Positions 1 to 12,639 of a stretch of 64,000 nucleotides of DNA are shown here, in pieces. Source of the DNA: Neolentinus lepideus HHB14362 ss-1. Its lineage: Eukaryota; Basidiomycota; Agaricomycetes; Gloeophyllales; Gloeophyllaceae. The notes under the pieces were generated by a model that searched no databases, was not told the origin of the DNA, and was given only the letters and a program-made list of their open reading frames with translations. Each line of letters opens with the position of its first letter. Position 1 is the stretch's first letter. Both the position numbers and the translations under genes were made by a program. The DNA lies in NCBI GenBank assembly GCA_001632425.1, contig KV425577.1, forward strand, positions 375,462-439,461. Direction: 5' to 3'.

Positions 1-495
1 CGACACCAATTGGTGGTGCTCCCGTCAATGGCACGAATGGTCATGCTACGCAGCCACGACCACCGAAACGTCGTATGGTCATTACGCATGACAAGTATAT
101 GACGCTGCAGAGTCTTATTGTCCTCCACTTGTCGGCGGTCGAACGTGAGACAGGGAAGGGGCTCGATCGAGATGAGCTCATTGACTGGTACCTGGAGCTC
201 AAAGAATCTGAAATCCAGGACGTGGAAGAGCTGGAGTATGAGAAGGAGCTCGTAACGAAGATGTTACGGAAGCTCGTGAAGGTTTGTCTTGCGTCCTGGA
301 TGATGATGCGCTGACTGACGACGTGCCCTTTAGGATAACTACTTGATAGAAGTCAGGGGAGACGTGCAGGAGTCGTTGCCAATGTCTGGAACAGATGATA
401 CAGGGGCGTCGTCGCTAGCAGAAGGCGAAAATGTCCGAGTGTACTACATGGTACATCCATCGGTCGATACAGAAGGGTCGTCGTCGCTTTCATGA
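1..495 (+). CDS. MCM6: MCM6 replicative helicase subunit, C-terminal end (5' partial)
   Basis: This is the 3' end of the gene for MCM6, a subunit of the MCM2-7 DNA helicase that unwinds origins and travels with replication forks in the nucleus. The reading frame enters the window at base 3. The visible part is the C-terminal winged-helix region: residues such as KYMTLQSLIVLHLS followed by RDELIDWYLE and a final KDNYLIEVRGD strand are characteristic of MCM6 C-termini. One intron (282-333, GTTTGT...TAG) joins cleanly in phase 0 between LRKLVK and DNYLIEV, and the frame ends at TGA 493-495. The ATPase core lies to the left of the window. The next gene follows on the same strand after about 70 bp. 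Identity is confident; only the tail is visible. Confidence 0.85.
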
Positions 496-564
496 TCTCG
501 TCTTCTTGTGTCGGTCCTCCTCTAGTGCGTTGTTTGCATAATATCTGCTTGTATTTTCGTGTGT

Positions 565-3500
565 ATGGTAGGCTGCTTCGTGTGGAATGTACCAGTGCTA
601 TCCAGCAGCCGATGGTTGATAGACTTCAAAGTCATCGCAACAAAATGCTAGATCTTTGGTGCCGATCCCAGAATTGCCTTATTGGGGTAAGTCAGAGCCT
701 CCGTCTTGGGCACTCGGCAAGTTACACAGCGCGAGACCACTGCTCGCGCTGCGGTTCCGCCGGCTCTTATACCTACTGTCTCTATGTTTTCTTGAATATT
801 CGCCTGCAGGCCCCTATACATCGCTCGGACTTCCAGAGACTATTCCTGGAAGACGATCCTTACGCGTTTCCTAATGTCTACGGACTCACTCATCGTTCCG
901 ACCCTCCTACCCAGCGGGACACTTCAGTTTGCTACTATATCTTCTGACGGTACCGTACAAGATGTTATCGTCGCGTTGGAAGACCCAGAAGTGCGAGACG
1001 AGATCCTGGGTGATCTGGAAGATGCAGGATGGGCAATGCAGATGGTACGAAAGGAAATGAACGGACGTGCATGGGAGGAAGAGGAACTGAATGCCCTCGG
1101 AGATGGTGTGTATCATTGCTTTAGCAGAACTTGCCTACTGATGTCGACCATAGGACTTGTCGATCCCTCTCAGCAGGTTGCGCCTTTGGTTTCCAAGACC
1201 CCTCAGAGTTCCACGGGTCAACGCCATTTCTCAGCCTTCCCCTTGACGTCGCATCTTCATTCGCCAGTTCTCAAGCTCATATCCCTCAACCCAGCGCTTT
1301 CATTAACAGTGTCCTTTCTGCGCGTGCCAGAAATACACGATGGGTTCGAATGGAAGGTATTCGTCGCGCGAACGACGACTATCCAGAATGTTATGGAATC
1401 CGTAATCGACGAGCTCGGGTTGACCAGAGCGCTACCGGTACCTGGTGCTGGGACTGTTGACTATGCCTTCGAGGAAGTCTGGTCAGACGGTTACTCTGAG
1501 AGTACGTTCAATAACTGGTGCTCAATTATGATCAGTATATTGACTGTATCTTAAGAATATTCAAGAGTTCCTCCATCGTATCTAGCGGTTAGCCTGATCC
1601 AAGCTCCTCTCACGCCAAATTCCCTATCTTCCTCTGCCTTGCGCAGGTTCCGTCTCTGCGTGCCCGACGAGTGGTATCGCAGATCAAACGCGCGTTCAGT
1701 GTCTTCGACATCTCTGACACCGTCGGAAGCGACGATCAGACGACTCGCAGATTTGGAAGAATCCGAGGAAGATGATTTAGAGGAGGATGGTACGCTAAAG
1801 CAAGATGACAGACCTGATTCGCCTCCTCCAGTGTCTTCACCTACAAGAACCCAAGGCTCCGGTGACTGGAGGAGTACCATATCTCAGAACCGTCTCTCTA
1901 GTTTATTCGATTGGTACTCTTCGTCGTCATCAAGCGTCTCTAGTCTTCCTGAGAAACGGAAGAGCGTTAGTGAGCCTAGACTGGTAGAGCACAAGTCCGG
2001 TAATGCCATAATCAGTAACATTACGGCGGAGCCCGAGTCTCAGGAAGCGGAGGGAGAACCTGATCCAGTCGAATTTGAGCTGGTGCTTGTGAGTTTTCGC
2101 TACGTGCGGGTTTGGTTCGTTTTAACGGGTTGTATTAGGATGAACTAGGTCTGAAGGGACCGAAGCGTGCGGACATGTACAAACTCCCTGCTGAGCGCAA
2201 GCGGTACCTCGTGGAGCAGAACAGGGCGTTCCGTGCTGTTACCCTCTCGAAGGCGGCGTCGAAATCTCACACAGCGCAGCTTGCTCAATCCTCCCACCCA
2301 GCTTCGTATGGACCTGCGAGTGCGGCGGGTATACTGCCTAGATTGGTTCCGCAGCTGACGGGGAACTCTGGCATAATGAAGCGTTTCTCGATGGCGGGAT
2401 GGGGTAGTGCTAGTGCTCCTGAAACCTCTACTGAAACAGTGGACGCGCAGAAGCCTGTTGACAAAGTGCCCCCCGCAAAGTCTACCCGGTTGTCCGGGGA
2501 GCAGCAGCCGCTAAAGCCCCAAGGGACGGGCGGACTGTGGTCCAGCTGGTGGACTTCGTCTGGTGGGGATACGAGCGCCAATGGCAAGGGCCAGAACGCT
2601 AAGACGCCGATGTGGTATGTTGAGATGGTCCGCTCGTCCAAAGCGACGGACATGAAGCTAGTCAAGCACTTGATCTCCCTCCGAGTGCATCTGTCAACTG
2701 CCCAATTGGATTGGATTGAAGAGTTTGTAAACGATGAACAGGGGATCGACGTCTTGGGCAATCTGCTCTCGGGCCTGGTGGGGAAGGGTGGTAAACGGAA
2801 GAAGCTATCAGACGTTGAAGGGACCGTTCTGTTGGAGCTGGTGAAGTGCTTGCGCGTACTACTTAACACGGAGGTAAGGATCTCCATTGATGTAAGATCT
2901 TTGACTATGCTGATACTTCGTAGCCCGGCTTCAACTGCGTCTTGTCGTCGCCAACTATCATCACCCACATCGCATATGCTCTCCATAACTCCTCACATAA
3001 ACTGCGCACTTTAGCGTCGGAGGTTCTGGCGGCTATATGCGTTCTTAGCTTGAGTGAAGGACACAGGGCGGTCCTGGCTGCAATGTCGGATTATCGGGTG
3101 GCTTTCGACGAGGGCTTCCGTTTTGAGGAGCTCATTGCTTCGTTGCGACTGCCTGATCATGAGCTGGACGGAGAGATGGTACAACCGTCTGATCCAGGTA
3201 GTGACGATGAAGGGTTATGGGATGCCCGCGTTGCTTCGATGTCACTCGTCAATGCCCTCACTAACTGTCCTGACTCACTGGAAGAGCGTATTCTACTTCG
3301 AGACGAGTTCACTCGGAGGGGCCTTAACGAAGCGATCGTGGTATGTACGCTTGCAACCTTATTTCATGCACGGCCAATCATTGACGTCGTAACCAGGCGC
3401 TTCGGTACGTGAGCCCGCCGGATCCTCTACTTACCCAGCTCGATGTGTATACGGAGGAGAAATTTGAGGATGAAGAGGATTTGCGTGAACGAGCTCGAAG

Positions 3501-6500
3501 GCTGATGCGCGATGGTAGTGGACATCAGAGAGAAGCTTCTGATGGTTCGCTCGTCTTGGACGAGCTCGTTCAGGTTGCGAAAGACCAACACGATTTGTAT
3601 CCTATTGTTGTCAAGACGTTGAAGTTGTACTGCATAATGCTTCAGAGGGATATCGATATGTAAGTGCTATGATGTCTTGGTTCTTATGCATAAGTTCATT
3701 GATTATATAGGGAATTCAAGTCCGAGTTGGTGTCAGTGTTTGACAGCTTCTTGGAGCAAATGATTGCTCTGGATAATTTGTATGTGGAAGTGCGTTAGAT
3801 CACATGATGCGAGAGTCTGACAGATATGCTACTCCCATTCAGTACGGAGGGATGGCCGAACATGATGAAACGGTTTCTGGCCTCCGTAGACCATGTGACA
3901 GGAAGTCAACTTGAAGTTATGTCGTCTTCTGGCCTGGCTTCCGCAGAAGAGATCGAAACCCTTCGGCAAAGAGTGGAGGAGTTAATTCAAGAGGTAATCC
4001 AAGCTATGTCCGGTGGGTGCCGGTCCTGACCTTTTTACAGCGTACAAGTTTGCGTGATGAACTGGATCAACAAACTGCGGAGCTCAACACCTTGAAAGCT
4101 CTTCCCCTGAACATTCCAGTTCCTCAGCCAAGAAGTTTAAGTAAGGGCGGACAAGAGGTAGGCCGGAGAAACCTTCATGAGCACACCATTTACTCATTGG
4201 TAGCAGTTCCAGAACTTCCATGGACTTGTTCAGAGGCTGGTTCAGAAGGAGAAGCAAGTCCTGCAATTACAAGCCGAACTCCAGCGTTCCAAGGCAGAGA
4301 ATCCTAACGATGGCCGAGAAGCGGTAAGCGTCTTTGTAGGATGCCCATTCTAATTCTTGATTTACGTCGACATATTAGGAGGAGCGTGCACGACGTGATC
4401 GGGTTAAGTGGAATGCTCTCAATGATGAGATAGCCAAGCTCAAGATTAAGGTGACAGTTTACTATCCTTCTTACTGTACATGACTGACAGAACACGGAAG
4501 AACGAGGAACTTGAACTCAGCTTGAGCTCGAAGGACAAGGAAGTGATTTATTTAAAGCGTGCTCTAGAATCTGTCTATTCTCGTTTCCAAAGAGAGGAGA
4601 ACAGAGAGCCAGATGTAGACCCACAACTCATTGCTAATCGAGCAATTGAGAGTCTCGCTCAGAAAGATGACGAGATAACTTCTCTCCGCTCGCAGATTGC
4701 AACGCTTGAGACGCAGTTAGCTGCTAAACCGAAATTCATCACAGAGAAAGACTATAAGTCATCAGTGGCACCGCCTCCACCTCCGTCCCCAAGACCCAAG
4801 CCCTCTAGCTCATTGTCTGCACTTGCTGTCACGTCAGGACCCCCGCCTCCTCCTCCTCCTCCACCACCACCACCTCCTCCTCCTCCGCCCGCGTCTCGGA
4901 CGTCTTCTGCTCCGAATGGCATCGTCTCCAACTCACCTCCCGTCACTGATATCTCACCACCGCCTCCTCCGCCGCCGCCACCACCTCCTCCACCTCCACC
5001 ACCTTCCAACGGACCAGTCGCACCCCCACCGCCTCCTCCTCCACTCGTTTCTGGCGGTCCTCCCCCGCCGCCGCCACCACCACCACCACCAGGGATGAAG
5101 GCAGTATCCCAGCCGAAACTGGCGAAGCCAAGCAAACGCCTGAAGCCCTTCTTCTGGAATAAACTTCCTGATCCTGCGCTGAATTCAACAGTCTGGATAG
5201 ATGTCGGTGCGGACGCCATGTTCAAACTGGATGATCTTGAGGCGACATTTGCTGTCGACAATTCACAGCCTTCGCCGTCGCAATTGGTGGCTAGCCCGAC
5301 GAGGAAACAAAGTGTTACTACACTCTTAGATATCACGAGGGCCAATAACGTCGGTAAGTTTCGATGGATGTGTTACTAGATTGTCTATGCTAATTCCTCG
5401 TAGCAATCATGCTCTCGCGCATCAAGCTAGACTATCCTCAGATACGGAAGGCGTTACTGGACATTGACGATGACAAGTTATCCATTGACGATCTTAAAGC
5501 GATCGGTAAACAGCTGCCGACGCCAGACGAGGTCAGCGTACGGCGTCTTGGATGTTGAGCTAATCTAACAACAGCGACAGATAAATCGAATCAAGGACTT
5601 CGAAGACGTTAGCAAACTTTCTAAAGCCGATCAATATTTCAACGAGGTGATGGAATTGGTCTGCAAGATTCGTCAAGCGCTGATCATCATTCAGATAATG
5701 ACAATACCTCGATTATCAGAGCGCATCGAATGTATGCTGTATCGGCGGAAGCTCGAATTCGATATTGAGGAAGTTCGGCCAGAGTTGAACATCTTGCGTA
5801 ACGCTTCTCAAGAGCTCAGGTCTTCGACCAAATTCAAGCAAGTGCTACAGGTTTGCACCTTGGTTTCGTTCAGTCCCAGTGAGATAGCTAAGCAACATCT
5901 AGGCTATTTTGACTGTGGGAAATGCCTTGAACGGGTCGACGTTCCGAGGAGGTGCCCGAGGATTCCAGCTAGAAGCTCTGTTGAAGGTACAGTAGTTAAG
6001 ACTTCACGACGTTTACAAGTTGTGACTAGTTTTTCAGCTCAAGGAAACGAAGACGGTCAAAGGGGGGTCCGATTGTCCAACTCTCTTGCACTACCTTGCC
6101 AAGGTGCTCTTGAGGACGAATCCTCTTCTGGTTACTTTTATGGATGAGCTACCCCATTTAGAAGCGGCGGCACGAGGTATGTGCAGCTTGACCGTTATAC
6201 CTGTAAGATACCGGTGGGGCTGACGAAGAAGCAATAGTATCGGTCCAGACCCTCGTGTCCTCCGTAAACAACTTCATGTTAGGTCTAGGACAAGTGGAGC
6301 AGGAGATCCAAAATCTGCGGCAGCTATCAGTCCTTCCTAATGACAAATTCATTGCCGTCATGCAGGTTCGCATTCCTTCGTCATGTTCTAGTTTGATGAT
6401 GTACATGATGGTGTACAGCCGTTTGTTTCGCAAGCTACACCGACGGTCACAGCTCTCAAGAACATGGTGAAGGTGCTTGAGAAGGAGTTGCGATCTCTCT

Positions 6501-6993
6501 TTCTTTACTATGGAGAAAACCCCGACTCTCCGGAGGCGCCTAAATACGAGGACTTCTTCGCCATGATCTTGGCGTTCTCTTCGTCGCTACAGGTAAGCCC
6601 GACCACATCTTCTGCAAAAATTGTTCTGACATGGAGGACAGAAAGCGGCATTAGAAGTCCACGACGCGACGCCGAAACCTCCGCCAACCCCAGTGCTGTC
6701 AGTTACCGAAGAGGAAGGAGACAAGCCGGCGGAACCCGTGAGTAACTGCGCTGTCATGTTCAGGGCGTGTCACTCAGCTACTCGAGCAGACTATCAAGGG
6801 ACACCAGGAAGAACTCAAAGTCCCCCCGGATTCACAAGGTCGTGCAGCAGGACTTTCGATTGGCCGTGGCGACCTCGATGAAGCTATCCGGGGCATTCGG
6901 ACAGGCAAGAGGCGGGCTCGTCCCAACAGAGAACGCCCCTTGAGCAAAATCTTTCTGGATGGTGGCTCGAGACAAAGTCGTATTTACGAATAA
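565..6993 (+). CDS. Diaphanous-type formin (GBD/FH3-FH1-FH2-DAD), actin nucleator
   Basis: Formins nucleate and processively elongate unbranched actin filaments for polarised growth and septation; fungal relatives are Bni1, SepA and Cdc12. In order: an N-terminal GTPase-binding/FH3 region (about 623-4020), coiled-coil segments (4040-4740), an FH1 domain (about 4770-5095) with four uninterrupted proline runs of roughly 17, 17, 7 and 11 residues, an FH2 domain beginning at KPSKRLKPFFWNKLP (5125 on) and containing the GNALNGSTFRGGARGF signature near 5915-5975, and a basic DAD-like tail (DEAIRGIRTGKRRARP). About 17 short introns are needed. The proposed start is ATG 565-567, cut off by an intron (568-622) so that residue 2 begins at 623. 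The donor of the next intron (near 687 or 691) is ambiguous. TAA stop at 6991-6993. The family is certain; the N-terminal exons are less so. Confidence 0.88.
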
Positions 6994-7419
6994 TTTCATA
7001 CACTTATTTATATTGGTTATCAATCTTCGTTCTTTACCCGCTTTCGAAAGTTTTTGTCAGCTTTTATCCTTTGCAGCTTTATCTAGGACAATCACGTATA
7101 TCCACGCATGTATGCAACACAGCTTTCACGAGCATTATATACAATTTATGAATTCAGCGGGGACACCGCGTCACAACGGTCCACACAGTCTAAGAATAGT
7201 GTGAAGAACCTATCGACCTACGAATCCAATGAGGACAATGCACCAGAAGACTATAGGCTCCATACCTCTAATGACTGCGCAACGAGACAGTTCTTACCAT
7301 ACGCGCCCCACGAATCATCGCATGAGCGGTAACCCCAGATATCCACAACCGTCTCTCCCGAAGTACTATTATATAGCATATTAGTGGGTACGCATATTTG
7401 TGACTCTTGACGAATGAGC
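6994..7419. other. Convergent intergenic region
   Basis: This AT-richer stretch lies between the stop codons of the formin (plus strand) and the nucleoside hydrolase (minus strand), so it should hold the two 3' untranslated regions. No conserved coding frame or RNA gene was recognised. Confidence 0.5.
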
Positions 7420-8527
7420 TCACTGTGCCCCGCTTAGTTCGATATCGACACGATAACGTTTACATGAGAACATATCAGGTTGACAGACATAAGCAATGGT
7501 CAGGGCATCGTGGAGGGGTGGTCCGTCCAGGAATCCGAAGGTTGACTTGTAGGATTCGGCGAAAAAGTTGATCAGAGTGGAAAGCGTATGCCGAAGGTTC
7601 GTCGCAGCGTTTGGCAACACATCAGATGGAGTAGCTCCCCGGGCAAGTAATTTATGTTGCCATGGTTTAGTCATGATGGCCGTATGTGTGACATTCAGTG
7701 GGATCATGACCTTTCTGACCGGAATATCCAACACGATCTGAGCTGCCTCAGCTTCCACGCATCATAAGTCAGTATCTTACTGAGTTGGCGCAGGACAGGG
7801 GTGGACTTACGGTCGCACAAGATGTTGAATTCTGAATAGTCATGTCAGAGCGCCTATCATATGTACCGGGAGTTTGTAGCGCTAACCTGCGACCGCTGAG
7901 CGATTTCCAACACCCACTCCTCCGCCCATGAAGACAAATTCTTCGACATAGTCTAGCAAGTCCGGATACACGCTCACAAAAAGGGCAATATTCGTCATTG
8001 GCCCTGTCGAGACGATCGTTATCTTACGTGACCGGTCGGCCAGGATTGCTTTTGCAATGCCTTCCACAGCTCTGACTGTCTGCCCCCTGGCGCCCAGGCG
8101 AGCAAGAACAACATCGCTGTCCGGTGAAGGAAGACCCTCGACCCCGCCGAGTCCATCAACACCGTGGATTTCGGGATCGTGTCTAGCTGGTCGTATCAAG
8201 GGCTTAATGGCACCTGGGTAGACACGGACATCTTGCGGTGCACCATACGCATACAGGCAACGCGCCGCGTTAGATTCGGTGCACTGTGCATCAGCATTGC
8301 CATGCACCTGAAATACGTCATCCAACAAGTCATACTATTGCAATCGAATGCCACTTTACCGTTGAAACCCCCAGGAGTTGAATATTAGGACAGTGTACGG
8401 CCAACAGTATCGCCGTAGCATCATCGTGTCCCTAAGTTTCACATGTAAGTTATTCAAAACCATAATTCGCGAGTTAGAAGCTCGCGATGGAACACACCGG
8501 ATCTGCGTCCAACCAAATGCATTTCAT
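7420..8527 (-). CDS. Inosine-uridine preferring nucleoside hydrolase
   Basis: The enzyme hydrolyses the N-glycosidic bond of ribonucleosides to free base and ribose, feeding purine and pyrimidine salvage. The start at 8527 gives MKCIWLDADP, then an intron (about 8433-8497), then GHDDATAILLAVHCP. The joined motif DADPGHDDA is the family's calcium/ribose-binding aspartate cluster. Further family signatures are VHGNA, HGVDGLGG, STGPMTNIAL, FMGGGV, the EFNILCDPEAA calcium and substrate loop formed across two introns near 7758-7882, and the C-terminal HDALTIAY carrying the catalytic-site His-Asp pair. All expected active-site residues are present, so it looks functional. Stop at 7420-7422. Length, about 300 residues, is normal. 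It is convergent with the formin and precedes RRN3 on the same strand. Whether it prefers nucleosides or another N-riboside cannot be read from sequence. Confidence 0.85.
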
Positions 8528-8828
8528 GCCTGGGTACAACAACTTGATGTCCGAGAGGACCTGAAGATCAGTCCGTAATGCGTCTTATCATCTAACTTTG
8601 CTAGAGATAACGATCCTGACCGCGTTCAGTCCGCGACTTCCCTTTAGATCCAGTGGCTTATCCACTTCGGATTCATGCTCCGCGACGATAATGCCGGTGA
8701 ACTAAACCTCGCCATTCCGCCAGATAGAATCCCGAACATATACACTGTTATTATATCAATCCACTCTAATCAATCCACAATGAGCACATCGAGACCCAAA
8801 CAAAAAGCCTTATCCAAACGCGAAACTT
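8528..8828. other. Intergenic, promoter of the nucleoside hydrolase
   Basis: The interval separates the RRN3 stop from the nucleoside hydrolase start, both on the minus strand. It should contain the hydrolase promoter and the end of the RRN3 transcript. No distinct motif was recognised. Confidence 0.4.
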
Positions 8829-11361
8829 TTATACCACATCAGTGACGAGAGGTGGCGGCCGTACAGGGCTTATGCTCATGCTCCCAAACGACACCCCCAA
8901 TCCATCTGCATCGTCATCCGTGGCATCTGATTGTGACATCTGGGGGACTTGCAAACCATCGCCCCCATTGCTTGCATCGTCTTCTTCTTCGTCCTCATCC
9001 TCGTCGCCTATAGCCACAGAAGCCCATTCTCGGTATACGCCCTCAATATACGACGCGGACTTTGGTAGCTTGTAGGGATCGAACGGGAAGAACGTGTTGA
9101 GTTCTGCATTGATCGAGTGCCCAAGTATCGCTGGGTGGACAGCAGTGACCCGAGAGTGAGCTCCACGGCTATCAGAAACTAGCTTGCCCGCACTGGAGGT
9201 GTAGTCAGTTTCCGTGCGCCTGTTACTTTCCATGATGGTGTAGCAATAAATGAAGTCTGTAGCCTGTGCAATGCGGGCAAATTGCGCGACTACGTTTGCA
9301 GAACAGACCTGTACAGCAATTAGCATATACCTTGGATACCTGATTATTAAATTCTCGCCTTCAGAGGGTTAAGAGGAGAGGTGATGACTCGCTGGACGAT
9401 ACTCAACTCAGGCATCCATTTCTTGCCCGGGGTTGATGCGCTGATTGGACTGAGTTCATCTACATCCACTTCCTGCTCCTCCACCAGATCCCGCCACCTG
9501 AAGCAAAACACCAAAAACACGGCCTGACATATAGCATAGAAGACACTGTGAGTGCCCATACTCTGCGCCGGCGATAATATCGCCCCAGCTTGAGCTACAA
9601 CAGCATCCATTATGTCGAGATGACTTTTGAGGAAATTGCAGAGCACCGAAACGACTCTCCGTGTACTCTCTCGATCGACAAACTGTGCTCGACTGACGAA
9701 GCTAGCGATATAACTGGCAGCGGCGGCACGTGTGACCACCGGTTGGTCGTCTTCCAGCAGGGCCTTGGACACCAGCATTCCCTGGAAAAGATCACTGAAT
9801 TCTGGGTCCAATGATGAGTACCAGAAAACGAGGAACTGGGTGTACCGGGATTTGAACGTCCGTATGATGGACCGATCGAATATGGAGAGAAGGGCGTGGA
9901 ATTGAGACCGGCGTCGTGCCTTTCCACGCTCGATTGTTTCTAGTGAAGGCGGTCTGAGAGGTTCAGAAGGCGGATCAGATGACAGGAGCGGAGAATTGGG
10001 TCGAGACCAAATGAGGGGCGTTTGTAGTCTGATAGGTGCCGATGGCGTTGTCGCATTGGAGCGATTGAAATGGTCGAATATTAATTTGAGGATGGCATCA
10101 AGCTTGTTGACCATGTCTTGTACATGGCGTAAATCCGCGGGCACTTCGGGTTCTGCCACCTCGTCGACTTCCCCGTCGGCATCTGAAGATAGATCGCTGA
10201 AGTCATCAATGTCGTCTTCATCCTCGACGTCCGATTCTCCGTCACTGCCTTCTTGACCTACAACGGTGTCAAAAGGGTCTATTTCAAAGACTTCTTCTTG
10301 GCCATTGGCTTCCTGCAGGTCCTCGAGTTCTTCGAGCTCAACTTGTATCTCGACCTGTCGAAGATATTAGCCAGTCGACGCATTATGATCTCTTAGACGT
10401 ACATCTATTTGCAAAGCGCGATCCACGATGGTAGCTAATATCCGGTCTGCGAATTCAGGACAGTAGTCCATGACCTGCAGTAGATTCCGGATATATGTGA
10501 TGTGAGCTACCTGACTCTGTCGTTTATGAGGGAAGTTACTCAGGAGCAGCGGCTGGAGGGTCGACGGCAAGGTAGGGATCAGGGAGAGCAAGTGGCGTAA
10601 TAGATAATGCTGACGTTCGTATATCACACGCCGAGTGAGAGGACGCGACGACCCTTCTGGGAGAATCGAATCGAGTGCCTGAATTCCGGACTCTGCGAAG
10701 ATCTGTTCCAGCACTAATCGCGAGCGAAGAAGCTGAATGACACACGATGAGTGAAGCCCCGAGTGATAGTGCCCAGTACGAGCGACAGGTATTCGGGCCG
10801 AGCGCTGACTAGCATGCCAATGAATATTGTGTATGATTTGACAAAAGCCGTGTCCATTGTTGTCCAAGGGAGATTGACGATAGCTTCGACTAAGGGAGCG
10901 AGCGAACGGTCAAGTCTGGAGACGACATGCGACAGAGCAAGAATCCAGAGCCGCAGTTGCGGAGTCGGAGATGGAGCATCCCCAGAGGTAGGTTTCTTCA
11001 AGTTGAATTGGTCGAGGAGCTCGTCCAAAGCTTCACTGTTTCCCTGGGAGAGAATCAACTCGTCCAATCAGTCGTGTGATCGAAAGTGCATCCCACATAC
11101 ATTGGCCTTCTGCTGCAAGGCATTATTGATAAACGCCAAGTACATGTCCTTCCTGTACTTCTCATCCTGTCTGACTCTGGAGTTCGAGGCTATGGGTCGA
11201 ATTGTCGAAAGTGCGGGAGAAGGGAAGGATCCCGCACGCTTCTTCACGTTGTCTGTGGCAGGTGCTGCTTTGACTTGCTCCATATAGCGCGTGTTTGGAG
11301 GAACAGGGCCAACCTTGCGCTGCCTCTTGTTGAACTGCGAGTGTCTCGAATGGGGGTCCAT
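8829..11361 (-). CDS. RRN3: RRN3/TIF-IA, RNA polymerase I initiation factor
   Basis: Rrn3 binds RNA polymerase I and recruits it to the rDNA promoter, so it sets the rate of rRNA synthesis in the nucleolus. The start chosen at 11361 begins MDPHSRHSQFNKRQRKVG; the longer open frame upstream opens only with GTG. Family blocks follow in order: the N-terminal helical repeat with GNSEALDELLDQFN, WILALSHVVSRLD, the GIQALDSILPEGSSRPLTRR segment, an acidic linker (about 10190-10340) that in this family interrupts the HEAT-type fold, and the C-terminal half with FDHFNRSN, SLDPEFSDLFQGMLV, YIASFVSRAQFV and SANVVAQFARIA. Four introns are supported, the first at the GTATGT donor after QQKAN. The C-terminus is highly acidic. 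About 720 residues, slightly longer than yeast Rrn3. Divergent from NDUFB9, 149 bp away. Confidence 0.9.
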
Positions 11362-11510
11362 GTCGAGTCGACTTTTCACCGGTGCCGCAAGGCTCAGGCA
11401 AAGCGCGGAGTCAAAAAAGTTGTAGCAGTTTACGGCAAGTAGGAAGTGATTACGTAACTAGTAAGCGGTCTCTCGTCGCGCTGTATCTTCCCTGGCGTGC
11501 TGCTGCAAAC

Positions 11511-12068
11511 ATGTCAACTGCTTTCTCTGCGGCACACCGACTCTATGTCAAATCTCTCTACAAGAGATACCTGAAGAACTCGTTGGACTGGTGTATTCGG
11601 AGAGACAAATGGCGGGCGGAGGCCCTTGACATCAGGGCAGAGTTCGACAGGAATCGGTGCGTCAATGTAATACCTCTCCAACTATGGATATGTCTTAGCT
11701 CCAGTCTTTATGAAGGAACGTTCATGATCCGAGAGCATTGGCGTCCATCCTAGCAAAGGCTGAGACAGAATTGGCTTCCAAGCGACACCCCGACCCCTAT
11801 ATTCGTACGTGTTGAGAGTATGATATGATTCTTGGACCATTTATACACGTTTGATTTCATTACAGCTGCACCGTTCCCCGGTGGTACCAAATGGTCAGTA
11901 TATCCTACCGCTTTCTGTGCCAATTTACTGACAATGTGGCATGAATTCAGGGAGCGGAACATGCCAGTAAGTTTTCCTCGTACCGTAGCATGAACCATGT
12001 CATTGAAAACATTTGTTAAGCCACCGATGCGCCCTATTGTCGACCACGAAGCACATGGTCATCATTGA
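11511..12068 (+). CDS. Mitochondrial complex I LYR subunit NDUFB9 (B22)
   Basis: This is an accessory subunit of NADH:ubiquinone oxidoreductase, held in the matrix arm by its LYR-fold helices, which bind acyl carrier protein. Five exons join in frame: 11511-11656, 11716-11804, 11866-11893, 11951-11966 and 12021-12068, totalling 327 nt and 108 residues. The N-terminus holds the LYR-type motif (HRLYVKSLYKRYLK) followed by DWCIRRDKWR and IRAEFDRNR; the rest reads PRALASILAKAE, RHPDPYIP and FPGGTKWERNMPP, typical of fungal B22. The fourth exon is only 16 nt. The start ATG lies 149 bp from the divergent RRN3 start, suggesting a shared promoter. The exact fit of the exon sum to a multiple of three supports the model. 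Confidence 0.9.
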
Positions 12069-12639
12069 TGGCGTCTTGCATAGATGTGGAGATACAGGAA
12101 GTACTTAGTGGGAGATCCAAGGCCTCTGCTCCTGTTGGTCCGACATGCTATTTCTGAAGCACTCTTGTTGTAATCTCCTTCTCTCCATCCGCATCGTTTT
12201 CGTCATGAGCGACGTCAGTGAGTGAGAGTTGTGTCTGTGATTGTCATCCGTCCTTGTCCGAGATCAAAGTATACTGCGCTCGGGTCGGGATGTCACAATT
12301 GATCGAGTAATGGAATATGAACTTTTGTCCTGGCCAAACTGGTAACGGTGCAGCCTTGAGCGTTAGCATACGAAGTCTTACTATGGTCATGTCAATGACA
12401 CTCTCGCTTAGAGCAATGAAAGTGGATTAGTTCCGTTGAGGATTGTCGACTTCTAGCGTCCGAAAATCACATGAAGGAAACTCCTCAGTGCACGTGTGCG
12501 CCGCACGATCGCGCAGCGTAAGTCTGAACCGCTCATTACGAGATGGGTCCATATTCGATGTATTGCGGTCCTCTGTTATAACGGAGCTTCTATCTGCGTC
12601 TGCGTCGCTGTCTCCTCCATATCATCGCATCCGTAGGCC
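12069..12639. other. Intergenic region upstream of the lipin gene
   Basis: The 571 bp between NDUFB9 and the lipin start contain no recognised coding frame. They should hold the NDUFB9 3' UTR and the lipin promoter. A GACGTCA half-palindrome lies near 12210, but no strong TATA box was seen. Confidence 0.4.

Noticed and set aside
4752..5345. Long minus-strand frame with poly-glycine runs under the formin FH1 domain
   Set aside because: It is the antisense image of proline-coding CCN codons. The plus strand carries the clear formin reading and splice pattern.
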